This document shows, piece after piece, positions 1 to 12,048 of a DNA stretch of 64,000 nucleotides (its first letter is position 1; each line of letters opens with the position of its first letter). Position numbers and translations under genes: made by a program. Source of the stretch: Colletes latitarsis (taxonomy: Eukaryota; Arthropoda; Insecta; Hymenoptera; Colletidae); assembly GCF_051014445.1 (NCBI RefSeq), contig NW_027488368.1, positions 22,480,001-22,544,000 on the forward strand, read 5' to 3'. The notes below the pieces were generated by a model. That model had not been told where the DNA came from and did no database searches. It saw only the letters and a list, made by a program, of their open reading frames with translations.

Positions 1-695
1 CACACTGAAACATTCAGTTAAACCTGGTCTTGATAAATATTTTTGAGGGTAACGCATGTTAAGTGTGGGTTAGGTCTAGGATTTGCCCTCATCAGGCTCA
101 TACTTTCGCATATTTCTTATACTTCATGGATAGATCCTGGGCTATTTTCTGGTTTGGATCACATAGTAATGTGGTGCCACAATGAAACAGTCGAATAAAC
201 CAGGTTTCGATCAATATTTTTGCGGATAACGCATGTTAGGTCTAGGTTAGGCCTGGCATTTTCACTCATCAGACTCATTCTTTCGCATTCTTCACATACT
301 TGTTGAACGGATCCTGGGTTTTTTCTGGTTTGGATCACGTAGTAATGTGTGACCACACTGAAACAATCAATTAAACCTGGTCTTGATAAATATTTTAGAG
401 GATAACGCATGTTAGGTCTGGGTTAGGTCTTGGATTTGCTCTCGTCAGGCTCATACTTTCGCATATTTCTCAGACCTCATGGCTAGATCCTGGGCTTTTT
501 CTGGATTGGATCACGTAGTAATGTGGTACCACACTGAAACAGTCAATTAAACCTAGTTTCGATCAATATTTTAGAGGATAACACAAGTTAGGTCTGGTAT
601 AGGACTGGGATTTGCCCTCATCAGGCTCATACTTTCGCGATTTTCACATACTTGTTGAACAGATCCTGGGTTTTTTCTGGTTTGGATCACGTAGT

Positions 696-711
696 AGTGT
701 GGTACCACACT
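696..711. repeat. perfect 16-bp palindrome centred on GGTACC (representative copy)
   Basis: AGTGTGGTACCACACT reads the same on both strands. The commoner monomer version, with 'taatgtggtaccacactg', keeps the inner 12 bp TGTGGTACCACA. It recurs in most monomers at the same position, just before 'gaaacagtc'. Some types break it: 'gtgggaccacac', 'gtgatgccacac' and 'gaagtacaacac'. Such dyads can bind a dimeric protein or extrude as a hairpin; neither role is shown by sequence alone. Confidence 0.85.
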
Positions 712-763
712 GAAACTGTCAATTAAACCTGGTTTCGATCAATATTTTTGAGGATAACGCATG

Positions 764-779
764 TTAGGTCTAGGTTAGG
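764..779 (+). repeat. degenerate TTAGG cluster inside the monomer (representative copy)
   Basis: TTAGGTCTAGGTTAGG contains two complete TTAGG units and one TAGG, and recurs in most monomers as 'ttaggtctRggttaggYctggg' or the variant with 'gggatagg'. TTAGG is the usual arthropod telomere unit. It is not a real telomere tract here: units are interrupted and confined to about 25 bp of each monomer. Confidence 0.6.
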
Positions 780-1619
780 CCGAGGATTTTCACTCATCAG
801 ACTCATACTTTCGCATTCTTCACATACTTGTTGAACAGATCCTGGGTTTTTTCTGGTTTGGGTCACGTAGTAATGTGGTACCACACTGAAACAGTCGATT
901 AAACCAGGTTTCGATCAATATTTTAGAGGATAACGCAAGTTAGGTCTGGGATAGGTCTGGGATTCGCCCTCATCAGGCTCATACTTTCGCGATTTTCACA
1001 TACTTGTTGAACTGATCCTGGGGTTTTTCTGGTTTGGATAACGTAGTAATGTTGTACCACACTGATGCAGTCCATTAAACCTGGTTTGGATCAATATTTT
1101 AGAGGATAACGCATGTTAGGTTTGTGTTAGGTCTAGGATTTGCCCTCGTCAGGCTCATACTTTCGCATATTTCTCATACTTCATGGCTAGATCCTGGGCT
1201 GTTTCAGGATTGTATCACGTAGTAATGTGGTGCCACGCTGAAACAGTCTATTAAACCTGGTTTCGATTAATATTTTTGAGGATAATGCATGTTAGGTCTA
1301 GGTTAGCCCTGAGATTTTCACTCATCAGACTCATACTTTCGCATTCTTCAGATACCTGTTGAACGGATCCTGGGTTTTTTCTGGTATGGTTCACGTAGTT
1401 ATGTGGTACCACACTGAAACATTCAGTTAACCCTGGTCTTGATAAATATTTTTGAGGATAACGCATGTTAGGTCTGGGTTAGGTCTAGGATTTGCCCTCG
1501 TCAGGCTCATACTTTCGCATATTTCTCATACTTCATGGCTAGATCCTGGGCTGTTTCAGGATTGTATCACGTAGTAATGTGGTGCCACGCTGAAACAGTC
1601 TATTAAACCTGGTTTCGAT

Positions 1620-3275
1620 CAATATTTTAGAGGATAACGCATGTTAGGTCTGGGTTAGGTCTGGGATTTGCTCTCATCAGGCTCATACTTTCGCATTTTT
1701 CACATACTTGTTGAACAGATCCTGGGTTTTTTCTGGTTTGGATCGCGTAGTAATGTGGGACCACACTGAAACAATCAATTAAACCTGGTCTTGATAAATA
1801 TTTTAGATGATAACGCATGTTAGGTCTCGGTTAGGCCTGGGATTTGCCCTCATCAGGGTCATACTTTCGCGGTTCTAACATACATGTTGACCTGATCGAG
1901 GGTTTTTTCTGCTCTGGATCACGTAGTAAAGTGGTACCACACTGAAACAGTCCACTAAACCTGGTTTGGATGAATATTATAGAGGATAATGCATGTTAGC
2001 TTTAGGTTAGCCCTGAGATTTTCACTGATCAGACTCATACTTTCGCATTCTTCAGATACCTGTTGAACGGATCCTGGGTATTTTCTGGTATGGTTCACGT
2101 AGTAATGTGGTACCACACTGAAACAATCAATTAAACCAGGTCTTGATAAATATTTTAGATGATAACGCATGTTAGGTCTGGGTTAGGTCTAGGATTTGCC
2201 CTCATCAGGCTCATACTTTCGCATATTTCTCATACTTCATGGCTAGATCCTGGGCTATTTCTGGATTGGATCACGTAGTAATGTGGTTCCACACTGAAAC
2301 AGTCAATTAAACCTGGTTTCGATCAATATTTTAGGGGACAATGCAAGTTAGGTCTGGGATAGGTCTGGGATTTGCCCACATCAGGGTCATACTTTCGCAT
2401 TTTTCACATACTTGTTGAACAGATCCTGGGTTTTTTCTGGTTTGGATCGCGCAGTAATGTGGTACCAAACTGAAACAGCCCACTAAACCTGGTTTCGATC
2501 AATATTTTAGGGGATAACGAAAGTTATGTCTAGGTTAGGCCTGGGATTTGCCCTCATCAGACTCATGCTTTCGCATTTTTCACATACTTGTTGAACAGAT
2601 CCTGGGTTTTTTCTGGTATGGATCACGTAGTAATGTGGGACCACACTGAGACATTCAGTTAAACCTGGTCTTGATAAATATTTTTGAGGATAACGCATGT
2701 TAGGTCTGGGATAGGTCTGGAATTTGCCCTCATCAGACTCATACTTTCGCACACTTCACATACTCGTTGAACAGATCCTGGGTTTTTTCTGGTTTGGGTC
2801 ACGTAGTAATGTGGTACCACACTGAAACAGTCGATTAAACCAGGTTTCGATCAATATTTTTGAGGATAACGCATGTCAGGTCTAGGTTAGGTCTGGGATT
2901 TTCACTCATCAGACTCATACTTTCGCATTCTTCACAAACTTGTTGAACGGATCCTGGGTTTTTTCTGGTTTGGATCAAGTAGTAATGTGGGACCAAACTG
3001 AAACAGTCAATTAAACCTGGTTTCGATCAATATTTTAGAGGATAACGCAAGTTAGGTCTGGGATAGGTCTGGGATTCGCCCTCATCAGGCTCATACTTTC
3101 GCGTTTCTCACATACTTGTTGAACAGATGCTGGGTTTTTTCTGGTTTGGATCACGTAGTAATGTGGGACCACACTGAAACAATCAATTAAACCTGGTCTT
3201 GATACATATTTTAGAGGATAACGCATGTTAGGTCTGGGTTAGGCCTGGGATTTGCCCTCATCAGGGTCATACTTT
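1620..3275. repeat. higher-order block B, copy 1
   Basis: About nine monomers matched by 6093-7748 at an offset of 4473 bp. The A and B offsets differ by 528 bp, exactly three monomers, so the second array copy lacks three monomers between A and B. Part of this block (about 2030-2700) has a further copy at about 4390-5060. Confidence 0.82.
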
Positions 3276-3772
3276 CGCAGTTCTAACATACATGTTGACC
3301 TGATCGAGGGTTTTTTCTGCTTTCTATCACGTACTAAAGTGGTACCACACTGAAACAGTCCACTAAACCTGGATTGGATCAATATTTTAGAGGATAATGC
3401 ATGTTAGGTCTAGGTTAGCCCTGAGATTTTCACTCATCAGACTCATACTTTCGCATTCTTCAGATACCTGTTGAACGGATCCTGGGTTTTTTCTGGTATG
3501 GTTCACGTAGTAATGTGGTACCATACTGAAACATTCAGTTAAACCTGGTCTTGATAAATATTTTTGAGGATAACGCATGTTAGGTCTGGGTTAGGCCTGG
3601 GATTTGCCCTCATCAGGGTCATACTTTCGCAGTTCTAACATACATGTTGACCTGATCGAGGGTTTTTTCTGCTTTGGATCACGTAGTAAAGTGGTACCAC
3701 ACTGAAACAGTCCGCTAAACCTGGTTTGGATCAATATTTTAGAGGATAATGCATGTTAGGTCTAGGTTAGCC

Positions 3773-4212
3773 AGACCGGGATCACCCCGCGACAGGTGCT
3801 CGACGAGGCGGGCAGCAATCACACGCTCGAAGAGCTTGCCCACCTCGTCGAGGAGACAAATGGGCCGGTATGCGGAGGGAGACCCCGCGGGCCGACCCTC
3901 CTTCCGGAGGAGGACCATCCTCGCCACCTTCCAACTGGGGGGGAATCGCCCGTCCCTCAGGCAGCGGTCGAACAACCGCCAGAGGTCGGCTCCAAGGACG
4001 CCCTGGGTCAAGACCCAAACCCGGCCGGGCACACCATCCGGACCCGGGGCCGTGTTACGAACCCCGAGCCGTCTGATGGCCGCTGCCAGCTCCTCCTGCG
4101 TGACCCCCAGCTCGGCCGTCCACTCCACTAGGACAGCCGCCGCCGCCGGAGGACGCGGTCCCCTCTCCCCAATTGGGAAGAGTGTATTGACCACGTCCTC
4201 CAGCAGCCGGGT
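3773..4212 (-). pseudogene. non-LTR retrotransposon reverse transcriptase fragment (R1-like), truncated at both ends
   Basis: This GC-rich island in AT-rich satellite has one uninterrupted minus-strand frame of about 146 codons. Numbering from the GTG codon at 4194-4192, it shows APGPDGVP (49-56), FPPSWK (84-89), YRPICLLD (109-116) and GKLFERVIAARL (119-130). These are the early fingers blocks of LINE-type reverse transcriptases, which copy RNA at a nicked chromosomal target. The spacing and the 'YRPICLLD..GKLFERVI' style resemble R1-clade arthropod elements; that clade assignment is an inference. The frame is open upstream of 4194 to the insert edge. From residue 141 the frame is satellite sequence, so the fragment stops before the catalytic YxDD block. 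The endonuclease, 3' end and poly(A) tail are absent, so it cannot be functional. It has no stop or frameshift, which suggests a fairly recent arrival or rearrangement. Confidence 0.88.
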
Positions 4213-4389
4213 TCAGACTCATACTTTCGCACACTTCACATACTCGTTGAACAGATCCTGGGTTTTTTCTGGTTTGGGTCACGTAGTAATGTGGTACCAC
4301 ACTGAAACAGTCGATTAAACCAGGTTTCGATCAATATTTTTGAGGATAACGCATGTTAGGTCTAGGTTAGGCCTGGGATTTTCACTCAT

Positions 4390-5060
4390 CAGACTCATAC
4401 TTTCGCATTCTTCAGATACCTGTTGAACGGATCCTGGGTTTTTTCTGGTATGGTTCACGTAGTAATGTGGTACCACACTGAAACAATCAATTAAACCAGG
4501 TCTTGATAAATATTTTAGATGATAACGCATGTTAGGTCTGGGTTAGGTCTAGGATTTGCCCTCATCAGGCTCATACTTTCGCATATTTCTCATACTTCAT
4601 GGCTAGATCCTGGGCTATTTCTGGATTGGATCACGTAGTAATGTGGTACCACACTGAAACAGTCAATTAAACCTGGTTTCGATCAATATTTTAGAGGACA
4701 ATGCAAGTTAGGTCTGGGATAGGTCTGGGATTTGCCCACATCAGGGTCATACTTTCGCATTTTTCACATACTTGTTGAACAGATCCTGGGCTTTTTCTGG
4801 TTTGGATCGCGCAGTAATGTGGTACCACACTGAAACAGCCCACTAAACCTGGTTTCGATCAATATTTTAGAGGATAACGAAAGTTATGTCTAGGTAAGGC
4901 CTGGGATTTGCCCTCATCAGACTCATGCTTTCGCATTTTTCACATACTTGTTGATCAGATCCTGGGTTTTTTCTGGTATGGATCACGTAGTAATGTGGGA
5001 CCACACTGAAACATTCAGTTAAACCTGGTCTTGATAAATATTTTTGAGGATAACGCATGT
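4390..5060. repeat. higher-order block B, partial copy
   Basis: About four monomers matching 2030-2700 at an offset of 2360 bp and 6503-7173 at 2113 bp (12 monomers plus 1 bp). It runs directly into block A copy 2, so this part of the array behaves as repeats of a unit about 12-13 monomers long. Confidence 0.78.
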
Positions 5061-6106
5061 TAAGTGTGGGTTAGGTCTAGGATTTGCCCTCATCAGGCTC
5101 ATACTTTCGCATATTTCTTATACTTCATGGATAGATCCTGGGCTATTTTCTGGTTTGGATCACATAGTAATGTGGTACCACAATGAAACAGTCGATTAAA
5201 CCAGGTTTCGATCAATATTTTTGCGGATAACGCATGTTAGGTCTAGGTTAGGCCTGGGATTTTCACTCATCAGACTCATTCTTTCGCATTCTTCACATAC
5301 TTGTTGAACGGATCCTGGGTTTTTTCTGGTTTGGATCACGTAGTAATGTGTGACCACACTGAAACAATCAATTAAACCTGGTCTTGATAAATATTTTAGA
5401 GGATAACGCTTGTTAGGTCTGGGTTAGGTCTAGGATTTGCTCTCGTCAGGCTCATACTTTCGCATATTTCTCAGACCTCATGGCTAGATCCTGGGCTTTT
5501 TCTGGATTGGATCACGTAGTAATGTGGTACCACACTGAAACAGTCAATTAAACCTGGTTTCGATCAATATTTTAGAGGATAACACAAGTTAGGTCTGGTA
5601 TAGGACTGGGATTTGCCCTCATCAGGCTCATACTTTCGCGATTTTCACATACTTGTTGAACAGATCCTGGGTTTTTTCTCGTTTGGATCACGTAGTAGTG
5701 TGGTACCACACTGAAACTGTCAATTAAACCTGGTTTCGATCAATATTTTTAAGGATAACGCATGTTAGGTCTAGGTTAGGCCGAGGATTTTCACTCATCA
5801 GACTCATACTTTCGCATTCTTCACATACTTGTTGAACAGATCCTGGGTTTTTTCTGGTTTGGGTCACGTAGTAATGTGGTACCACACTGAAACAGTCGAT
5901 TAAACCAGGTTTCGATCAATATTTTAGAGGATAACGCATGTTAGGTCTGGGATAGGTCTGGGATTCGCCCTCATCAGGCTCATACTTTCGCGTTTTTCAC
6001 ATACTTGTTGAACTGATCCTGGGGTTTTTCTGGTTTGGATAACGTAGTAATGTTGTACCACACTGAAGCAGTCCATTAAACCTGGTTTGGATCAATATCT
6101 TAGAGG
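5002..6106. repeat. higher-order block A, copy 2
   Basis: Near-identical copy of 1-1105. Its offset of 5001 bp equals 28 monomers plus about 70 bp, the amount expected because the retroelement insert (net gain about 422 bp) lies between the copies. Confidence 0.85.
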
Positions 6107-7748
6107 ACAACGCAAGTTAGGTCTGGGATAGGTCTGGGATTTGCCCTCATCAGACTCATGCTTTCGCATGTTTAACATACTTGTTGAACAGATCCTGGGT
6201 TTTTTCTGGTTTGGATCGCGTAGTAATGTGGGACCACACTGAAACAATCAATTAAACCTGGTCTTGATAAATATTTTAGATGATAACGCATGTTAGGTCT
6301 GGGTTAGGCCTAGGATTTGCCCTCATCAGGGTCATACTTTCGCAGTTCTAACATACATGTTGACCTGATCGAGGGTTTTTTCTGCTCTGGATCACGTAGT
6401 AAAGTGGTACCACACTGAAACAGTCCACTAAACCTGGTTTGGATGAATATTATAGAGGATAATGCATGTTAGGTCTAGGTTAGCCCTGAGATTTTCACTC
6501 ATCAGACTCATACTTTCGCATTCTTCAGATACCTGTTGAACGGATCCTGGGTATTTTCTGGTATGGTTCACGTAGTAATGTGGTACCACACTGAAACAAT
6601 CAATTAAACCAGGTCTTGATAAATATTTTAGATGATAACACATGTTAGGTCTGGGTTAGGTCTAGGATTTGCCCTCATCAGGCTCATACTTTCGCATATT
6701 TCTCATACTTCATGGCTAGATCCTGGGCTATTTCTGGATTGGATCACGTAGTAATGTGGTACCACACTGAAACAGTCAATTAAACCTGGTTTCGATCAAT
6801 ATTTTAGAGGACAATGCAAGTTAGGTCTGGGATAGGTCTGGGATTTGCCCACATCAGGGTCATACTTTCGCATTTTTCACATACTTGTTGAACAGATCCT
6901 GGGTTTTTTCTGGTTTGGATCGCACAGTAATGTGGTACCAAACTGAAACAGCCCACTAAACCTGGTTTCGATCAATATTTTAGGGGATAACGAAAGTTAT
7001 GTCTAGGTTAGGCCTGGGATTTGCCCTCATCAGACTCATGCTTTCGCATTTTTCACATACTTGTTGAACAGATCCTGGGTTTTTTCTGGTATGGATCACG
7101 TAGTAATGTGGGACCACACTGAAACATTCAGTTAAACCTGGTCTTGATAAATATTTTTGAGGATAACGCATGTTAGGTCTGGGATAGGTCTGGGATTTGC
7201 CCTCATCAGACTCATACTTTCGCACACTTCACATACTCGTTGAACAGATCCTGGGTTTTTTCTGGTTTGGGTCACGTAGTAATGTGGTACCACACTGAAA
7301 CAGTCGATTAAACCAGGTTTCGATCAATATTTTTGTGGATAACGCATGTCAGGTCTAGGTTAGGTCTGGGATTTTCACTCATCAGACTCATACTTTCTCA
7401 TTCTTCACATACTTGTTGAACAGATCCTGGGTTTTTTCTGGTTTGGATCAGGTAGTAATGTGGGACCAAACTGAAACAGTCAATTAAACCTGGTTTCGAT
7501 CAATATTTTAGAGGATAACGCAAGTTAGGTCTGGGATAGGTCTGGGATTCGCACTCATCAGGCTCATACTTTCGCGTTTCTCACATACTTGTTGAACAGA
7601 TGCTGGGTTTTTTCTGGTTTGGATCACGTAGTAATGTGGGACCACACTGAAACAATCAATTAAACCTGGTCTTGATACATATTTTAGAGGATAACGCATG
7701 TTAGGTCTGGGTTAGGCCTGGGATTTGCCCTCATCAGGGTCATACTTT
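6093..7748. repeat. higher-order block B, copy 2
   Basis: Copy of 1620-3275 with scattered substitutions. The match ends near 7750, where the 'cagttctaacatacatg' monomer type of copy 1 is replaced by the 'cattcttcacatacttg' type. Confidence 0.82.
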
Positions 7749-10700
7749 CGCATTCTTCACATACTTGTTGAACAGATCCTGGGTTTTTTCTGGTTTGGAT
7801 CAGGTAGTAATGTGGGACCAAACTGAAACAGTCAATTAAACCTGGTTTGGATGAATATTTTAGAGGATAATGCATGTTAGGTCTAGGTTAGCCCTGAGAT
7901 TTTCACTCATCAGACTCATACTTTCGCATTCCTCAGATACCTGTTGAACGGATCCTGGGTATTTTCTGGTATGGTTCACGTAGTAATGTGGTACCACACT
8001 GAAACAATCAATTAAACCAGGTCTTGATAAATATTTTAGATGATAACGCATGTTAGGTCTGGGTTAGGTCTAGGACTTGCCCACATCAGGGTCATACTTT
8101 CGCATTTTTCACATACTTGTTGAACAGATCCTGGGTTTTTTCTGGTTTGGATCAGGTAGTAATGTGGGACCAAACTGAAACAGTCAATTAAACCTGGTTT
8201 CGATCAATATTTTAGAAGATAACGCAAGTTAGTTCTGGGATAGGTCTGGGATTCGCCCTCATCAGGCTCATACTTTCGCGTTTTTCACATACTTGTTGAA
8301 CTGATCCTGGGTTTTTTCTGGTTTGGATCACGTAGTAGTGTGGTACCACACTGAAGCAGTCCATTAAACCTGGTTTGGATCAATATTTTAGAGGATAACG
8401 CATGTTAGGCCTAGGTTAGGTCTGGGATTTTCACTCATCGGACTCATACTTCCGCATTCTTCACATACTTGTTGAGCGGATCCTGGGTTTTTTCTGGTTT
8501 GGATCACGTAGTAATGTGGGACCACACTGAAACAATCAATTAAACCTGGTCTTGATAAATATTTTAGAGGATAACGCATGCTAGGTCTGGGATAGGTCTG
8601 GGATTTGCCCACATCAGACTCATACTTTCGCACACTTCACATACTCGTTGAACAGATCCTGGGTTATTTTCTGGTTTGGATCACATAGTAATGAGGTACC
8701 ACACTGAAACAGTCGATTAAACCAGGTTTCGATCAATATTTTTGAGGATAACGCATGTTAGGTCTAGGTTAGGCCTGGGATTTTCACTCATCAAACTCAC
8801 ACTTTCGCATACTTCTCATACTTGTTGAACGGATCCTGGGCTATTTCTGGATTGGGTCGCGTAGTAATGTGGTACCTCACTGAAACAGTCAATTAAACCT
8901 GGTTTTGGTGAATATTTTAGAGAATAACGCAAGTTAGGTCTGGGATAGGTCTGGGATTCGCCCTCATCAGGCTCATACTTTCGCGTTTTTCACATACTTG
9001 TTGAACTGATCCTGGGGTTTTTCTGGTTTGGATAACGTAGTAATGTTGTACCACACTGAAGCAGTCCATTAAACCTGGTTTGGATCAATATTTTAGAGGA
9101 TAACGCATGTTAGGTCTGGGTTAGGTCTGGGATTTGCTCTCATCAGGCTCATACTTTCGCATTTTTCACATACTTGTTGAACAGATCCTGGGTTTTTTCT
9201 GGTTTGGGTCACGTAGTAATGTGGTACCACACTGAAACAGTCAACTAAACCTGGTTTCGATCAATATTTTAGAGAATAATTCATGTTAGGTCTAGATTAG
9301 GTCAAGGATTTGCTCTCATCAGGCTCATTCTTTCGCATATTTCTCATACTTGATGGCTAGATCCTGGGCTTTTTCTGAATTGCGTCACGTAGTAATGAAG
9401 TGCAACACTGAAACAGTCAACTAAACCTGGTTTCCGTCAATATTTTAGAGGACAACGCATGTCAGGTCTAGGTTAGGTCTGGGATTTACTCTCATCAGGG
9501 TCATACTGTCGCAGTTTTAACTTACTTGTTGAACGGATCCTGGGTTTTTTCTGGTTTGGTTCACGTAGTAATGTGGTACCACACTGAAACATTCAATTAA
9601 ACCTGGTCTTGATAAATATTTTAGAGGATAACGCATGTTAGGTTTGGGTTAGATCTAGGATTTGCCCTCATCAGGCTCATTCTTTCGCATATTTCTCATA
9701 CTTGATGGCTAGATGCTGGGCTTTTTCTGGATTGCATCACGTAGTAATGAAGTACAACACTGAAACAGTCAATTAAACCTGGTTTCCATCATTATCTTAG
9801 AGGACAACGCAAGTTAGGTCTGGGATAGGTCTGGGATTTGCCCTCATCAGGCTCATACTTTCCGCGTTTTTCACATACTTGTTGAACAGATCCTGGGCTT
9901 TTTCTGGTTTGGATCACGTTGTAGTGTGGGACCACACTGAAACAATCAATTAAACCTGATCATGATAAATATTTTAGAGGACAACGCAAGTTAGGTCTGG
10001 GATAGGTCTGGGATTTGCCCTCATCAGGCTCACACTTTCGGGTTTTTCACATACTTGTTGAACAGATCCTGGGTTTTTTCTGGTTTGTATCACGTACTAG
10101 TGTGGTACCACACTGAAACAGTCGATTAAACCTGGTTTCGATCAATATTTTAGAGGATAACGCAAGTTAGGTCTGGGACAGGTCTGGGATTTGACCTCAT
10201 CAGACTCATACTTTCGCACACTTCACATACTCGTTGAATAGATCCTGGGTTATTTTCTGGTTTGGATCACATAGTAATGTGGTACCACACTGAAACAGTC
10301 GATTAAACCAGGTTTCGATAAATATTTTAGAGAATAATTCATGTGATGTCTAGGTTAGGTCTGGGATTTGCTCTCATCAGGCTCATTCTTTCACATATTT
10401 CTCATACATGTTGAACAGATCCTGGGCTTTTTCTGGTTTGGATCACGTAGTAATGTGGTACCACACTGAAACAGTCGATTAAACCTGGTTTCGATCAATA
10501 TTTAAGAGGATAACGCAAGTTAAGTCTGGGATTGGTCTGGGATTTGACCTCATCAGACTCATATTTTCGCACACTTCACATACTCGTTGAACAGATCCTG
10601 GGATATTTTCCGGTTTGGATCACATAGTAATGTGGTACCACACTGAAACAGTCGATTAAACCAGGTTTCGATCAATATTTTTGAGGATAACGCATGTTAG

Positions 10701-11099
10701 GTCTAGGTTAGGCCTGGGATTTTCACTCATCAGACTCATACTTTCGCATTCTTCACATACTTGTTGAACGGATCCTGGGTTTTTTCTGGTTTGGATCACG
10801 TAGTAATGTGGGACCACACTGAAACAGTCAATTAAACCTGGTTTCGATCAATATTTTAGAGAATAATTCATGTTAGGTCTAGGTTAGGTCTGGGATTTGC
10901 TCTCATCAGGCTCATTCTTTCGCATATTTCTCATACTTGATGGCTAGATCCTGGGCTTTTTCTGGATTGCATCACGTAGTAATGAAGTACAACACTGAAA
11001 CAGTCAATTAAACCTGGTTTCCATCAATGTCTTAGAGGACAACGCAAGTTAGGTCTGGGATAGGTCTGGGATTTGCCCTCATCAGGCTCATACTTTCGC
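7749..11099. repeat. heterogeneous monomers, no long close duplication seen
   Basis: Ordinary 176-bp monomers of mixed types. From about 9.4 kb a new variant appears, with 'aatgaagtacaacactg' replacing the palindromic 'aatgtggtaccacactg'; it is common to about 22.4 kb. I see no gene or other element. Confidence 0.8.
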
Positions 11100-12048
11100 A
11101 CACTTCACATACTCGTTGAACAGATCCTGGGTTATTTTCTGGTTTGGATCACATAGTAATGTGCTACCACACTGAAACAGTCGATTAAACCAGGTTTCGA
11201 TCAATATTTTAGAGAATAATTCATGTGATGTCTAGGTTAGGTCTGGGATTTGCTCTCATCAGGCTCATTCTTTCGCATATTTCTCATACATGTTGAAGGG
11301 ATCCTGGGTTTTTTCTGGTCTGGATCACGTAGTAATGTGGGACCACACTGAAACAATCAATTAAACCTGGTCTTGATAAATATTTTAGAGGATAACGCAT
11401 GTTAGGTCTGGCTTAGGTCAAGGATATGCCCCCATCAGGCTCATACTTTCGCATATTTCTCATACTTCATGGCTAGATCCTGGGCTGTTTCTGGATTGTA
11501 TCACGTAGTAATGTGGTACCACGCTGATACAGTCAATTAAACCTGGTTTCAATCAATATTTTAGAGGATAACGCATGTTAGGCCTAGGTTAGGTCTGGGA
11601 TTTTCACTCATCAGACTCATACTTTCGCATTCTTCACATACTTGTTGAACGGATCCTGGGTTTTTTCTGGTTTGGATCACGTAGTAATGTGGGACCACAC
11701 TGAAACAGTTCATTAAACCTGGTTTCGCTCAATATTTTAGAGGATAACGCATGTTAGGTCTAGGTTAGGTCTGGGATTTGCTCTCAACAGGCTCATTCTT
11801 TCGCATATTTCTCATACTTGATGGCTAGATCCTGGGCTTTTTCTGGATTGCATCACGTAGTAATGTAGTACCACATTGAAACAGTCAATGAAACCTGGTT
11901 TTCATCAATATTTAAGAGGACAACGCAAGTTAGGTCTAGGTAGGGCCTGAGATTTTCACTGATCAGACTCATACTTTCGCATTCTTCACATACTTGTTGA
12001 ACGGATCCTGGGTTTTTTCTGGTTTGGATCACGTAGTAATGTGGGACC
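11100..12048. repeat. higher-order block J, copy 1
   Basis: About five monomers matched at 14397-15345 at an offset of 3297 bp. That is 19 monomers minus 47 bp, explained mainly by the 50-bp deletion near 13950. A marker is the variant 'tcatgtgatgtctagg' near 11221, repeated near 14518. Copies differ by more substitutions than the blocks further right, so this is an older duplication. Confidence 0.75.

Larger units (their letters stand above)
1..1105. repeat. higher-order block A, copy 1
   Basis: About six monomers that reappear at 5002-6106 at an offset of 5001 bp, in the same order with few substitutions (for example 'aacgcatgttaagtgtgggt' near 51 and 5052). The match fades near 1105, where copy 1 reads 'taacgcatgttaggtttgtg' and copy 2 'caacgcaagttaggtctggg'. 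Confidence 0.85.
1..3772. repeat. 176-bp tandem satellite array, left segment
   Basis: Head-to-tail monomers of about 176 bp fill this stretch; landmarks such as 'ttaaacctgg', 'ctcatactttcgc' and 'ggtaccacactgaaac' recur at that spacing. Monomers are clearly related but differ at many positions, and several types alternate. The block 3239-3590 is followed by a close partial copy at 3591-3770, a two-monomer (352 bp) step. Much of the segment is present again after the retroelement fragment. No gene is visible: the short minus-strand reading frames recur with the monomer and run across monomer boundaries because 176 is not a multiple of three. The satellite family is not one I recognise. Confidence 0.97.

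Noticed and set aside
764..779. True telomere tract
   Set aside because: TTAGG units are interrupted and limited to two or so per monomer; no uninterrupted run is present anywhere.
1251..1466. Minus-strand frames of about 60-117 codons repeated throughout the array, with a shared MRYPLKYLSRPGL-type start
   Set aside because: They are translations of the satellite monomer. They recur with the monomer, run over monomer edges in shifting frames because 176 is not divisible by three, and are broken by stops in many copies. No known domain is visible.
3773..4212. Intact or active retrotransposon
   Set aside because: Only the early reverse transcriptase blocks are present; the catalytic YxDD block, endonuclease, ends and tail are missing.
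3749..4318. Plus-strand frames of 68-189 codons across the GC-rich insert
   Set aside because: They are antisense to the clear reverse transcriptase frame, are rich in Arg, Pro and Ser as expected of the opposite strand of GC-rich coding DNA, and run on into satellite.
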